Origin: JAIBCC01 sp963763855
Lineage (GTDB): Bacteria; Acidobacteriota; Blastocatellia; Pyrinomonadales; Pyrinomonadaceae
Direction: 5' to 3'
DNA length: 64,000 nt
Assembly: GCA_963763855.1 (NCBI GenBank)
Contig: CAVXPU010000006.1
Coordinates: 1 to 64,000, forward strand
Part shown: positions 53,724 to 63,019 of the stretch, in pieces
Numbering within the stretch: position 1 is the first letter of the stretch
How the letters are laid out: each line of letters begins with the position of its first letter
Translations under genes and position numbers: made by a program
The notes under the pieces: model-generated
The model's input: the letters and a program-made list of their open reading frames with translations, nothing else
Databases searched by the model: none
What the model was told of the DNA's origin: nothing

Positions 53724-55319
53724 GTGGAATTTAATTACAGGACAATAATTGAAATCAGCCTTTTGATTCTATTCGCCACTGTGCACGGCTATGTGGGTGC
53801 ATGGCTTGCCGTGCGTATGCTTTTTCGTCCGCGTTATCCTGTAAAAATTCTCGGAATCACAATTTTCCCGCAAGGAATGATTCCGCGGCATCGAGAACGT
53901 TTGGCAAACGCGATCGGAAAAGCCGTAGGCGAAGAACTCGTTTCGCAGGAAACAGTTTTGGATGAGTTATTTGAGAAAGATTTTCTGAAACGAAAGATTC
54001 AAAGCGTTGTCGATTCTTATACTGCGGAGCTTGTTTCGCAAAATTACCCTTCGCTCATCGATGCCTTGCCGCAAAACTTACGCGAACCAGTTTTAGATGC
54101 AATTTCATCGTTACAACTAAAGATCGGGGCTCATATTCAAACCGTTCTTAAAAATGAAGACACCTCTTTATCTGTCGGCGGATTTGTGGAACGCCGGGTT
54201 GATGAATTTTTGTCAAAACGAGTTTCAGAAGTTGTTGATGATGAACAATTTAACAAGGCTTTGAATTTTCTCGAAACACGCGTCAAAAATGCCCTTAAAG
54301 AACCCTCGCTGGAAGCCAAGGTACAAGATTTTATCGGTAGAAGAGTTGACGATCTAGCCAATACCCACGCGACAATCGGCGAAATGTTCACACCGGATGC
54401 GGTAAATCTAGTTAAAGAAAAGGCAACAGAACAGATTGAACCAATAATCCACCAACTCAGCGAATTAGCCACCGCCGAACGGACTCGTAATCAGATTGGA
54501 GCCTTGATAAAACGTGAGGTTCACGAATATTACGAAGGTTTGCCTTTTTTTAAGAAGATTTTCGTTTCGCGTGAAAATTTGCTCGGCGAAGTAGATGATC
54601 TCGTTAATGAATCTCTGCCAAAACGCATCGAAGAAACTCTCCGTGGAGATTTTTTTGCCGAAGAAGCTGGCAATTTTATTAATTCCAGCATTGATAATGC
54701 CTTGGCTCGCCCGCTACTTGAAGTCGTTGGGAAAATAGCTCCTAATCAGCTTGAAAGAGTAAAATCGCAGGTTTCAAAAAGCGTAATCGGATTGCTTCAG
54801 AGTGAAGAAACTCAAAAATCTATCTCCGCCTATCTAACAGATTCTCTCCACAAAATACGTCCGCATAGCCTTGACGCAATTTTGCAAACCGTTCACCCCG
54901 AAGCCGAGGAAAAACTCAAATACATGTTGTCAGGCGGTCTGTTAAATATTTTGAATCAAGACGATACAGCCAATATCATAAATGCTGTTTTATCAAAACA
55001 GCTAGACCGACTGCTCTCCGCTCCGATCGGCAAACTTTCAGATCATATTTCAGAATCACAGATGAAATCAGCCGGTAATCAACTAACTGAAACAATTCTT
55101 TTAGCTGCCAAAGAAAAACTACCGCAAGTAATCCAGGAATTTGGAATCGGCGGAGTTGTCCGCGATAAAATTAACAATTACCCGGCAGAAAAACTCGAAA
55201 ACCTCGTCCTTTCAATTGCCAAAGAACATCTTCGAACAATCGAACTCTTTGGAGCTTTCTTTGGTTTTGTCATCGGCATCGTACAGGCAATTCTCTCATA
55301 TTACGTATTCGTTAAATAA
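53724..55319 (+). CDS. DUF445 membrane protein
   Basis: 531 residues with a GTG start. An N-terminal TM (LLILFATVHGYVGAWLAVRMLF), then an alpha-helical middle with many coiled-coil repeats, then a C-terminal TM (FFGFVIGIVQAILSYYVF). The PRYPVKILGITIFPQGMIPRHRERLA block is the DUF445 signature. Function unknown; relatives such as YheB are envelope-associated. Confidence 0.88.
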   Translation: MEFNYRTIIEISLLILFATVHGYVGAWLAVRMLFRPRYPVKILGITIFPQGMIPRHRERLANAIGKAVGEELVSQETVLDELFEKDFLKRKIQSVVDSYTAELVSQNYPSLIDALPQNLREPVLDAISSLQLKIGAHIQTVLKNEDTSLSVGGFVERRVDEFLSKRVSEVVDDEQFNKALNFLETRVKNALKEPSLEAKVQDFIGRRVDDLANTHATIGEMFTPDAVNLVKEKATEQIEPIIHQLSELATAERTRNQIGALIKREVHEYYEGLPFFKKIFVSRENLLGEVDDLVNESLPKRIEETLRGDFFAEEAGNFINSSIDNALARPLLEVVGKIAPNQLERVKSQVSKSVIGLLQSEETQKSISAYLTDSLHKIRPHSLDAILQTVHPEAEEKLKYMLSGGLLNILNQDDTANIINAVLSKQLDRLLSAPIGKLSDHISESQMKSAGNQLTETILLAAKEKLPQVIQEFGIGGVVRDKINNYPAEKLENLVLSIAKEHLRTIELFGAFFGFVIGIVQAILSYYVFVK

Positions 55320-55395
55320 ATATTGAACTTTTCTTTTTTTACTTTCGTTTCTCTCAATAGGACACTTCGTCAAACATCATTCTTGGAGATAATTT

Positions 55396-56091
55396 ATGAA
55401 AAAAATCAAAGTCTTAATATTTATTGCTGCTTTAATATTTGGGATCGCAATCGCAAAGGTTTTCGCTTTTTCGTTTGGATTCAGTTTGCCCACTATTTCA
55501 ATTTTTTCATGCGAGAAAGGGTCTGGAGTTGCCAAAACAGAAAATCGTGATTTAACGGGTTTCAATGAAATAGAAGTAAGCGGAAATCTTGAAATTGAAG
55601 TTACAGCACAGAAAGATTTCAGCGTTACGGTAGAAGGCGACGACAATTTGCTTCAATATATCGAAACCGAAATTTCCGGCGACACTCTCAAGATTTATAC
55701 CAATAAAAGAACTTCGCCTTTAAGCAAAACCCGCATTATGATTTCGATGCCTGAATTGAACGGTTTGGATACTTCAGGAGCTTCTAAAGTGTTCGCCAGT
55801 AATCTTGTTGGCGATTCTTTAAAAATAGACGTCAGCGGTGCTTCAAAGATAGAAGTTGGCGGGCAAGTAAATGATTTGAACATCGAAGCCAGCGGAGCGA
55901 GCAAAATCAATGCGGACAGCTTGAAAACTGCCAACGCCAATATTGACGTTAGCGGTGCCAGCCACATCTCAGTTTTTGTGACTGAAGAGTTAAAAGCTGA
56001 AGCTTCCGGAGCGAGCAAAATTAGTTATTCAGGTGAACCAAAAAACGTTTTTGAAGACACATCAGGAGCAAGTTCAGTCCGTAGAAAATAA
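55396..56091 (+). CDS. Exported head-GIN (DUF2807) domain protein
   Basis: 231 residues with a signal/anchor segment (residues 8-28) and a single cysteine near 37 that may be a lipid attachment site. A repeated SGASKI pattern spaced about 20 residues apart makes a beta-solenoid-like body, the head-GIN domain. Members of this family are outer-surface or envelope proteins of unknown function. GGAGATAATTT precedes the ATG. Confidence 0.88.
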   Translation: MKKIKVLIFIAALIFGIAIAKVFAFSFGFSLPTISIFSCEKGSGVAKTENRDLTGFNEIEVSGNLEIEVTAQKDFSVTVEGDDNLLQYIETEISGDTLKIYTNKRTSPLSKTRIMISMPELNGLDTSGASKVFASNLVGDSLKIDVSGASKIEVGGQVNDLNIEASGASKINADSLKTANANIDVSGASHISVFVTEELKAEASGASKISYSGEPKNVFEDTSGASSVRRK

Positions 56092-56706
56092 CTTTTCATA
56101 ATCCTAAATAGTTTTTCGGGAGGAGATTCGTATCCTTCCTTTTTTTTCGTTTAGCTAACATTCGCACAGTACTTTTCACATAAGTTCAGCCTCAGTCAAA
56201 ATTGACTGTAAAAGTCAAAAAGTTTTTACATTTTTACAACGAAATTTTCTTAAAAAATAATTAAATTTTCTCTCCTTTTTTCATCCTTTTTTGGTAAAAA
56301 ACGTCTATAAATTCAACAAAAAAACTGCTGAAATTTCCCTCAAATCGTTGTCGAAAAAGACTTTGAGCATGGTAAAGTAATTACTGAAAATTGCTGTGGA
56401 TTTCTTCTTGCAAAAGCATCAAAACTTTGTTAGTCTGTGAGCCGTTTCCAATAATATAATTCTTGTAAGTTATTGAAAACAAAACACTTGATGTTTTACT
56501 TTAACTTTTAAGCACCTTTCCACAGGTCTGTGGAAAACCTTGTGGAAAACTTTCCTGATGTAATCGAGAGTTTATCTTAAAGCTGAGTATTTAGCGTGTT
56601 TTTACAGAAAGTATGCGTGGCAAATTTGGAATAGTTTTTACTTAAAGCAAACCCTTAAACGCTTAAGAGTTTTGCTTATGATTTGAGAAAGTAGTGTGGG
56701 GATAAA
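56092..56706. other. Origin region upstream of dnaA with DnaA boxes
   Basis: 615 bp without a gene. DnaA-box-like 9-mers: TGTGGATTT (56395-56403), CTTTCCACA (56516-56524), TGTGGAAAA at 56529-56537 and again at 56541-56549. The rest is AT-rich with several T-runs. This is the upstream half of a bipartite origin, and it may also carry the dnaA promoter under DnaA autoregulation. Confidence 0.75.
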
Positions 56707-58155
56707 ATGAATACGTCTTTAGAGAAAATAAACGTTTGGGATAATGTACTTGTTTCGGTAGAAAAAAGGTTAAATCGGCAGATATTTGACTCGTGGTTTC
56801 GTCCGATTCAGTTTGAAGGATTTGATGCTGAATCTCAAATTTTACGTCTGCGTGCCAGCCAAATTAATAAAGATTGGATACACACTTATTATTCTGAAAT
56901 GATCTCGCAAACTTTACGGGAAATGAATATTTCAAATTGCCGTTTGGATTGGGAAATTGAAGAAACCAAATTGCCGGACGAAAGTCTTTTGGACGAATAT
57001 GAAGATGCAGAATTTTTTGCCGATATACAAAAACCGAATGGCAATTCAAATGGTTCTAGTTTTATTGAAAGAAACCAAACGCCATCTCAGCCCAAAAATA
57101 CGACAACCAATTTTGTAGATATCGAACCGATAGAAAACTCACTCAATCGCAAATATAAGTTTGAAAATTTTGTCGTGGGAGCAAGCAATAAATTCGCACA
57201 TTCGGCAAGCTTGGCTGTCGCGGCAGCACCCGGTAAAGCTTATAGCCCGATGTTTATTTATGGCGGCGTAGGACTCGGTAAAACGCATTTGATGCACGCA
57301 ATGGGTCACGCGATTAAGGAGCAAAACAGACATTTAAGAGTCGTTTATATTTCGGCTGAAAAATTTATGAACGAATTGATAAATTCGATTCGCTACGATA
57401 AAACACAGACATTTCGCGACAAATATCGTTCGATTGACGTTCTATTTATGGACGATGTTCAATTCATGGCTGGTAAAGAGCGAACGCAGGAAGAATTTTT
57501 CCACACTTTTAACGCTCTTCATAATGATCAAAAACAAATCGTAATAACCTCTGATTGTCCCCCGAGGGAAATACCGACTCTCGAAGAAAGGCTTCATTCA
57601 AGATTTGAATGGGGATTAATTGCAGATATCGAACCGCCTGATCTGGAAACAAAAGTAGCTATTTTGAAAAGAAAAGCTGATTTAGACGGAGTTTCTTTGC
57701 CTGATGAAGTCGCTTTTTTCATCGCCAGTAAAGTGAAAAGTAACATCCGCGAATTGGAAGGTTCTCTAGTTCGCTTAGTGGCAATTTCTTCGCTCAGAGG
57801 CATTCCGATTTCGAAAATGCTGGCTCAGGATGCGATTCGCAATATTGTCGATAGTGATCAAAATGAAGGCATCACAATGGACAAAATTTCAAAGGCTGTG
57901 TCGCTTCATTACAGACTGACCGTTGAGGAATTGAAGTCAAAAAATAACGCCCGTCAGATTGCCGTTCCAAGGCAAATTGCGATGTATTTATGCAAACGCC
58001 TGACTAAGCACAGCTTTCCTGAAATTGGACGCGACTTCGGCGGCAAGCATCATACGACCGTAATGCACTCTGTTGAGAAAATTGATGCCTTGATTAAGGA
58101 AGATCGAAATTTCCACAGGGTGGTAAGCGACTTTATCGATAATCTTTGCAATTAG
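56707..58155 (+). CDS. dnaA: Chromosomal replication initiator DnaA
   Basis: 482 residues. Domain I is at the N-terminus (WDNVLVSVEKRLNRQIFDSWF), a Ser/Asn-rich linker lies near 105-140, and the AAA+ domain has Walker A GGVGLGKTH (186-194) and FMDDVQFMAGKERTQEEFFHTF. Domain IV ends with GGKHHTTVMHSVEKI, the DNA-binding signature. It melts oriC in ATP form. Boxes flank the gene on both sides. Confidence 0.98.
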   Translation: MNTSLEKINVWDNVLVSVEKRLNRQIFDSWFRPIQFEGFDAESQILRLRASQINKDWIHTYYSEMISQTLREMNISNCRLDWEIEETKLPDESLLDEYEDAEFFADIQKPNGNSNGSSFIERNQTPSQPKNTTTNFVDIEPIENSLNRKYKFENFVVGASNKFAHSASLAVAAAPGKAYSPMFIYGGVGLGKTHLMHAMGHAIKEQNRHLRVVYISAEKFMNELINSIRYDKTQTFRDKYRSIDVLFMDDVQFMAGKERTQEEFFHTFNALHNDQKQIVITSDCPPREIPTLEERLHSRFEWGLIADIEPPDLETKVAILKRKADLDGVSLPDEVAFFIASKVKSNIRELEGSLVRLVAISSLRGIPISKMLAQDAIRNIVDSDQNEGITMDKISKAVSLHYRLTVEELKSKNNARQIAVPRQIAMYLCKRLTKHSFPEIGRDFGGKHHTTVMHSVEKIDALIKEDRNFHRVVSDFIDNLCN

Positions 58156-58609
58156 TTAGAGAAAATTTGCTGTAAAATGCGTGGAAATTTTCCACAGGAA
58201 ATGTTTGGAATTGAAAATTATTATATGTTTAATTGCAACAGTTAAATGCTGTTTTCCACATATCCACAGATTGTTGTGAAAGTGGTTTGTGGAAAAGAGA
58301 GACTAGTCTGATTTGGTTAAAAGTTTTCCACAGTTTCAGGCTTTTCCACAGTTTTATTCACACACCTTGTGGAAGCGTAAGTATAAGTATTGCAATATTA
58401 AAGTGGCTTTTCCACTTTTCCACAGTCCCTATTACTATTACTATCTAAAATATATAAATTTTAATGTATTAGAAATAGTAAAATGCCGTCGAAAATTTGA
58501 GAATTGAAAGGTAAAAATTATTGCAATTTTAGGTTTGTAGAAAGCGAAAACTAAATCTAAAATACCTTTCAATCTAAAAAAAGTTTTCCAAAAAAGTTAG
58601 GAGTAATTT
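58156..58609. other. Replication origin (oriC), dnaA-dnaN intergenic
   Basis: 454 bp with a dense DnaA-box cluster: TTTTCCACA or its complement at 58188, 58252, 58288, 58324, 58342 and 58416, plus near-matches at 58260 (ATATCCACA), 58368 and 58408. After the last box come CTA-TTA-CTA-TTA-CTA triplets (58429-58443), which read as DnaA-trios, then an AT-rich stretch to about 58510 suited to duplex opening. dnaN follows. Confidence 0.88.
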
Positions 58610-59776
58610 ATGGAATTTGTTATCAAGCAAAGCGTTTTAAAAGAAGAGCTCGGATTTGTTCAGGGCATCGTTGAAAAGAAATCAACCATTCCGGTTTTGT
58701 CGAATATTTTGATCGAATCAATTGGCGAAGGAACGATCCGAATTGTCGGAACCGATCTCGATGTAACGATTCGTTGCGAAGCCGCAGCAGATATTAAAAA
58801 ATCCGGTTCGATGTGTATTCAAGCCAGAAAGCTTTTTGATATCGTTCGACTTTTGGAAAACCAAGATGTTCACTTTTTGAAGGAAGAAAATGAATGGGTA
58901 AAATTGAGTTGCGGTAAATCGAAGTTTCGCCTCGCTGGTGTTTCTCGCGAGCAGTTTCCCGAAGTTCCGGAATTTCGCAGCACTCCGCTGAAATTATCAG
59001 CCAAGATTTTTAATCATTTTATCCAGCATACGAGCTTTGCCATTACACAAGAACAATCGCGTTTTACGCTTTCCGGTGCGAAATTTATGGTTGAAAACGG
59101 TAAGGTCAGAATGGTGACGACAGACGGGCATAGGCTTGCTTTTATCGAAAAGGAAGAAGCAGTTGATGGCACAATGGATTCTTTGATTCCGAAAAAAGCC
59201 TTGATTGAATTAACCAAAATTGCACGCGATTCTACGGGTGAAGTAAGTTTTGGCGAAGACCCAAATCATATATATTTCGAGGTTGACGGAAGACTTTTGA
59301 TTACTCGCAAACTTTCAGGAACTTTCCCAAATTACGAAATGGTGATTCCGAAAGGAAACGATAAAACCGCCACCTTTGACGCTGAAGAAATGAAAGCAGC
59401 AATCCGGCGTGTGTCGTTGATGGCAGATGAGCGAACGCGTTCTGTAAAACTCGTGATGAAAGCCGGCGAAATTGAAATTAGTTCGCAAGCAGCGGAAGAG
59501 GGCGAAGCGAATGAAGTGATTGCGGCAGATTACAATGGCGAAGAAGTTACACTCGGTTTCAATTCAGCTTATTTGCAAGATTTCCTAAGCATCATCGGAG
59601 CAAATGACGCTGAATCAGCTCCTGAAAACGAAAATGAGGGTGAAACTGTAAAAGTGAAAGACGGGCGTTTACGGCTCGCTTTCGACTTCAAAGACAGCAA
59701 TGCTCAAACGCTTATTCGGCTTGCGAATGATAATGGCTACGACTACAAATACATCGTAATGCCTTTAAGAATATGA
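58610..59776 (+). CDS. dnaN: DNA polymerase III beta clamp
   Basis: 388 residues with the three-domain clamp fold visible in MEFVIKQSVLKEELGFVQGI, GAKFMVENGKVRMVTTDGHRLAF, and the C-terminal YDYKYIVMPLRI. It tethers the polymerase to DNA. TTAGGAG lies 7 nt upstream. It is directly right of oriC. Confidence 0.97.
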   Translation: MEFVIKQSVLKEELGFVQGIVEKKSTIPVLSNILIESIGEGTIRIVGTDLDVTIRCEAAADIKKSGSMCIQARKLFDIVRLLENQDVHFLKEENEWVKLSCGKSKFRLAGVSREQFPEVPEFRSTPLKLSAKIFNHFIQHTSFAITQEQSRFTLSGAKFMVENGKVRMVTTDGHRLAFIEKEEAVDGTMDSLIPKKALIELTKIARDSTGEVSFGEDPNHIYFEVDGRLLITRKLSGTFPNYEMVIPKGNDKTATFDAEEMKAAIRRVSLMADERTRSVKLVMKAGEIEISSQAAEEGEANEVIAADYNGEEVTLGFNSAYLQDFLSIIGANDAESAPENENEGETVKVKDGRLRLAFDFKDSNAQTLIRLANDNGYDYKYIVMPLRI

Positions 59777-59780
59777 TTTT

Positions 59781-60569
59781 ATGAAACAGTGTCCTGCTTG
59801 CAAAAATACTTATACAGACGATTCATTGAGTTTTTGTTTAACCGATGGATCGTCTTTAGTTGCGTTTAGCATTAATGATGAATCGCCCACGCAAGTGATT
59901 CCAGCAGGATTAAATCCAAGTTCGAAAGCGACAAATCCTAATACTTTTAACCAACAACCGATTCGTGTAAATTTTGGACAAGAGACCAAATCTGAACCTG
60001 AATTGCAAACATACGTTCAAGCCCAACCGCCTACCAAAAAAGCCAACTTAAATTTAATAATCGGATTAACCATTGGAATTACTCTTTCTGTGCTTTTGGG
60101 AGGAATTATTTTCGCCGCGTTGCTGATGAATCGGGGAAGCGGCAATGATGAAATTGTCAGTAACACTAAGACAAATTCCAGTCAAAACGATTCTAACTCT
60201 CAAAAAAACATAGCTGTTGTAAATAATACGCCCGATGAAACCGAGAAATTAAAAGATAAAATTGCTAATCTGGAAAAGCAGATGCAGCAACAAAAAGACA
60301 CGAAAAAGCCTAATGTTCCGATCATTGCAAACCCACAATCCAATAAAGTTATGGCAAAAGCAAATTCTCCCGGCGATGGTTTTCTCGCTTTGCGAACTCA
60401 GCCAAGTGCTGAAACAGGAGATAGAATATTGCAAATTCCACATGGTTCTACGCTAGCGGTTTTGTCTTGCTTGGCAAAAGAAGCAGGGAAGAAGGGACGT
60501 TGGTGTAGGGTTGATTATGAAGGCAATACCGGATGGGCTTACGATGGTTTTATGACGTATCAAAAATAA
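59781..60569 (+). CDS. Membrane protein with zinc ribbon and SH3-like domain
   Basis: 262 residues. The N-terminus has CPACKNTYTDDSLSFC (a zinc-ribbon-like Cys set). One TM segment (about 93-115, LIIGLTIGITLSVLLGGIIFAALL) follows, then a Gln/Lys linker and an SH3b-like C-terminus (LALRTQPSAETGDRILQIPHGSTLAVL, GRWCRVDYEGNTGWAYDGF). It is anchored with the SH3 part outside. Its role is unknown; it starts 4 nt after dnaN. Confidence 0.8.
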   Translation: MKQCPACKNTYTDDSLSFCLTDGSSLVAFSINDESPTQVIPAGLNPSSKATNPNTFNQQPIRVNFGQETKSEPELQTYVQAQPPTKKANLNLIIGLTIGITLSVLLGGIIFAALLMNRGSGNDEIVSNTKTNSSQNDSNSQKNIAVVNNTPDETEKLKDKIANLEKQMQQQKDTKKPNVPIIANPQSNKVMAKANSPGDGFLALRTQPSAETGDRILQIPHGSTLAVLSCLAKEAGKKGRWCRVDYEGNTGWAYDGFMTYQK

Positions 60570-60583
60570 AACTGCCAAAAATA

Positions 60584-61066
60584 ATGAAGATTAAATTTTA
60601 CGCGACTGGCGGCACAATCGATAAGGTATATTTCGATACAAAAAGCGAATATCAGGTAGGTGTTCCGCAGGTTGAAGAAATTCTAAAAGATTCAAATGTC
60701 GCATTCGAATACGAAGTAGAATCAATCTTACAAAAAGACAGCCTGGAAATGAATGATGAAGATCGCCGCAACATTCGAGAAATAATCGAAAAAGAAGCCT
60801 GCACAAAAATCGTTATAACCCACGGAACGGATACGATGGTCGAAACCGCCAAATCGCTGATCGGCATACCCAATAAAACAATCGTTTTTACAGGTGCGAT
60901 GGAGCCCGCCCGCTCTCGTTATACGGACGCTACATTCAACGTAGGCGTAAGCATCGGAGCAGTTCAAACTCTGCCTGCAGGAATTTATATCGCTATGAAT
61001 GGTTGTATTTATGAAGCGGATAAGGTAGTGAAGAATTACGATGCAAAAAGATTTGAAGCGATATAA
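60584..61066 (+). CDS. Short asparaginase-domain protein
   Basis: 160 residues from the ATG at 60584 (MKIKFYATGGTID). The N-terminal TGGTID motif and the central THGTDTMVETA block are those of type I/II asparaginases; the C-terminal half of full asparaginases is absent. Short members of this family exist, so it may be complete. Substrate unproven. It overlaps no gene and is convergent with asnB. Confidence 0.8.
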   Translation: MKIKFYATGGTIDKVYFDTKSEYQVGVPQVEEILKDSNVAFEYEVESILQKDSLEMNDEDRRNIREIIEKEACTKIVITHGTDTMVETAKSLIGIPNKTIVFTGAMEPARSRYTDATFNVGVSIGAVQTLPAGIYIAMNGCIYEADKVVKNYDAKRFEAI

Positions 61067-61101
61067 TTGCAGGAGTCTTGACGAAAGTAATAGTTAAACT
61101 T

Positions 61102-63018
61102 CTAATCCAAAAATTCTCTCATCCAAATCTCCAAACCGAGCAATTGAAAAACCTGTAAATTGTAATCTTCTTTACCGGAGTGATTTAGTTTAATTATTCT
61201 TTGAACCTCTTTTTGGTCAAATAAACCGCGGCGTTTAATCGTTTCTTGCGACAATAAATCATCAATCATCGGACGCAAAGAGGTTCGTATCCAGCTCCGA
61301 ATCGGTGCGGAGAAACCCGCTTTCTTCCTGTAAATAATTTCCTTTGGCAGCAATCTTTCAGCGGCTTTTTTCAAAATATATTTTCGCTCTAAACCGTTGA
61401 TCTTTAGATTAGTCGGAATCTTTGTTGAAAGTTCTACTAAGTCACGATTTAGAAATGGAACGCGAACTTCTAAATTTGCCGCCATTGAAGTTTTGTCGGT
61501 TGTATCGAGATTTAATGCGGGCATAAACGTTTTGAAATCTACATACAACAGACGATTCAGAGGCGAAAAATCTTTTGATTTTGCAAAGAAATCTTTATGA
61601 TAGCGATAAGCGTCAAATCCGTTTTGGGTTTCCTTTAAACCTTCGGAATAAAGAATTTGCTTCATCGAATCTGTAAAGTACGTCCCGAATCCGAGATAAC
61701 GATCTTCGAAATCCAATGAAGCACTTTTCGCAAACTTTTTGGCGTTTCGAAGTGGTGCTGTCAATTTCCCTTGAATTCCTCCATAAAGTACGGAATCGAG
61801 TGTTTTCATCAGCGGACGACGAACCGCAGTTGGGATAAAATCAATTTTCCCAGCCATTTGCATTGCCAAATGTCTTGGGTAACCCGCAAAAATTTCATCG
61901 CCGCCCATCCCGCTGACCATCACTTTCTGAGTTTTACGTGCCTGTTCTGAAATTAAAAAAGACGGAATTGCCATATCAATTACGGGTGCGTCCATTTGTC
62001 GAATGAGTTTTGGTAAAAGATCAGTTAGATCGGGAGTAAGTAATGTTTCGTGATAGTCAACCGGTAAAATATCAGCCATTTTTCGCGACCAAACCACATC
62101 ATCCGGAATAATATCAAACTGTAGATCTTCCGCTGAAATTCCGGCCGTGTAAGTAGAAATCTTTTGTTTTGAATATTTTGTCATAAAGGCAACGATCGCC
62201 GAAGAATCAACACCACCGCTCAAAAAGGCTCCAATCGGAACATCGGAAATCATTTCCATTTGGACGGTTTTTTCAAGGGTTTCAAAAACATTTTCACGCC
62301 AAAAATCCTCGGATTTGTCGTTTTCTTCCCGCGAAAAATCTAAGTCCCAATATTCCTTGATATCTATTTCGCCGTTTTTCCAAACCAAAAAATGTGCCGG
62401 TGGAAGTTGAAAAATATTCCTGAAAAGGGTTTTATCGTGAACCGTCCAAAGAAAAGTTAAAAATTGATGCAAACCTTCATGATCAAGTTCTGCCTTAATA
62501 AGTTTTGAAGCTAAAATTGCCTTAATTTCTGAGCCAAAAACAAACGAATCTCCAACTTTTGCATAGTAAAGAGGCTTGATCCCTGCCCGATCGCGAACGA
62601 TTGTCAAAGTTTTTTCGAGGTCGTCCCAAACCGCGAAAGCAAACATGCCGTTGAGTTTGTGTACACAATCTATGCCCCAAAGCTGGAAAGATCTCAATAG
62701 AACTTCAGTGTCGGAATTTGTTAGAAACTGAACACCTTTACTTTCCAATTCCCGCCGAAGTTCCAAAAAGTTATAGATTTCACCGTTGAAAGTTAAAACG
62801 AATCGTTTGTCGTCTGAGAAAAATGGTTGATGTCCGGCAGAAGTCGTATCAATTATTGAAAGTCGGCGATGTCCGAAGCAAGCTTTAAGCTGTTCATTTC
62901 CAAAGCTTTGAGAGACAAAAATCCCTTCGTCGTCAAATCCGCGATGTTCGATAGCTTTGAGCATCTGCGATATATGATTTTCCGGGTTTTGGTTAAGTAA
63001 TCCTGCAATTCCGCACAT
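61102..63018 (-). CDS. asnB: Asparagine synthase (glutamine-hydrolysing), intact
   Basis: 638 residues. Cys2 is in MCGIAGLLNQ, and HRGFDDEGIF, RLSIIDTTSAGHQP and FNGEIYNFLELR form the glutaminase half. The synthetase half has GAFLSGGVDSSAIVAF and VSGMGGDEIFAGYPRH. It makes asparagine or modifies sugar-linked substrates. It is followed by a glycosyltransferase gene in the same direction, 1 nt apart, suggesting a polysaccharide-modification context. It is a paralogue of the broken copy at 33073. Confidence 0.92.
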   Translation of the reverse strand: MCGIAGLLNQNPENHISQMLKAIEHRGFDDEGIFVSQSFGNEQLKACFGHRRLSIIDTTSAGHQPFFSDDKRFVLTFNGEIYNFLELRRELESKGVQFLTNSDTEVLLRSFQLWGIDCVHKLNGMFAFAVWDDLEKTLTIVRDRAGIKPLYYAKVGDSFVFGSEIKAILASKLIKAELDHEGLHQFLTFLWTVHDKTLFRNIFQLPPAHFLVWKNGEIDIKEYWDLDFSREENDKSEDFWRENVFETLEKTVQMEMISDVPIGAFLSGGVDSSAIVAFMTKYSKQKISTYTAGISAEDLQFDIIPDDVVWSRKMADILPVDYHETLLTPDLTDLLPKLIRQMDAPVIDMAIPSFLISEQARKTQKVMVSGMGGDEIFAGYPRHLAMQMAGKIDFIPTAVRRPLMKTLDSVLYGGIQGKLTAPLRNAKKFAKSASLDFEDRYLGFGTYFTDSMKQILYSEGLKETQNGFDAYRYHKDFFAKSKDFSPLNRLLYVDFKTFMPALNLDTTDKTSMAANLEVRVPFLNRDLVELSTKIPTNLKINGLERKYILKKAAERLLPKEIIYRKKAGFSAPIRSWIRTSLRPMIDDLLSQETIKRRGLFDQKEVQRIIKLNHSGKEDYNLQVFQLLGLEIWMREFLD

Positions 63019-63019
63019 T

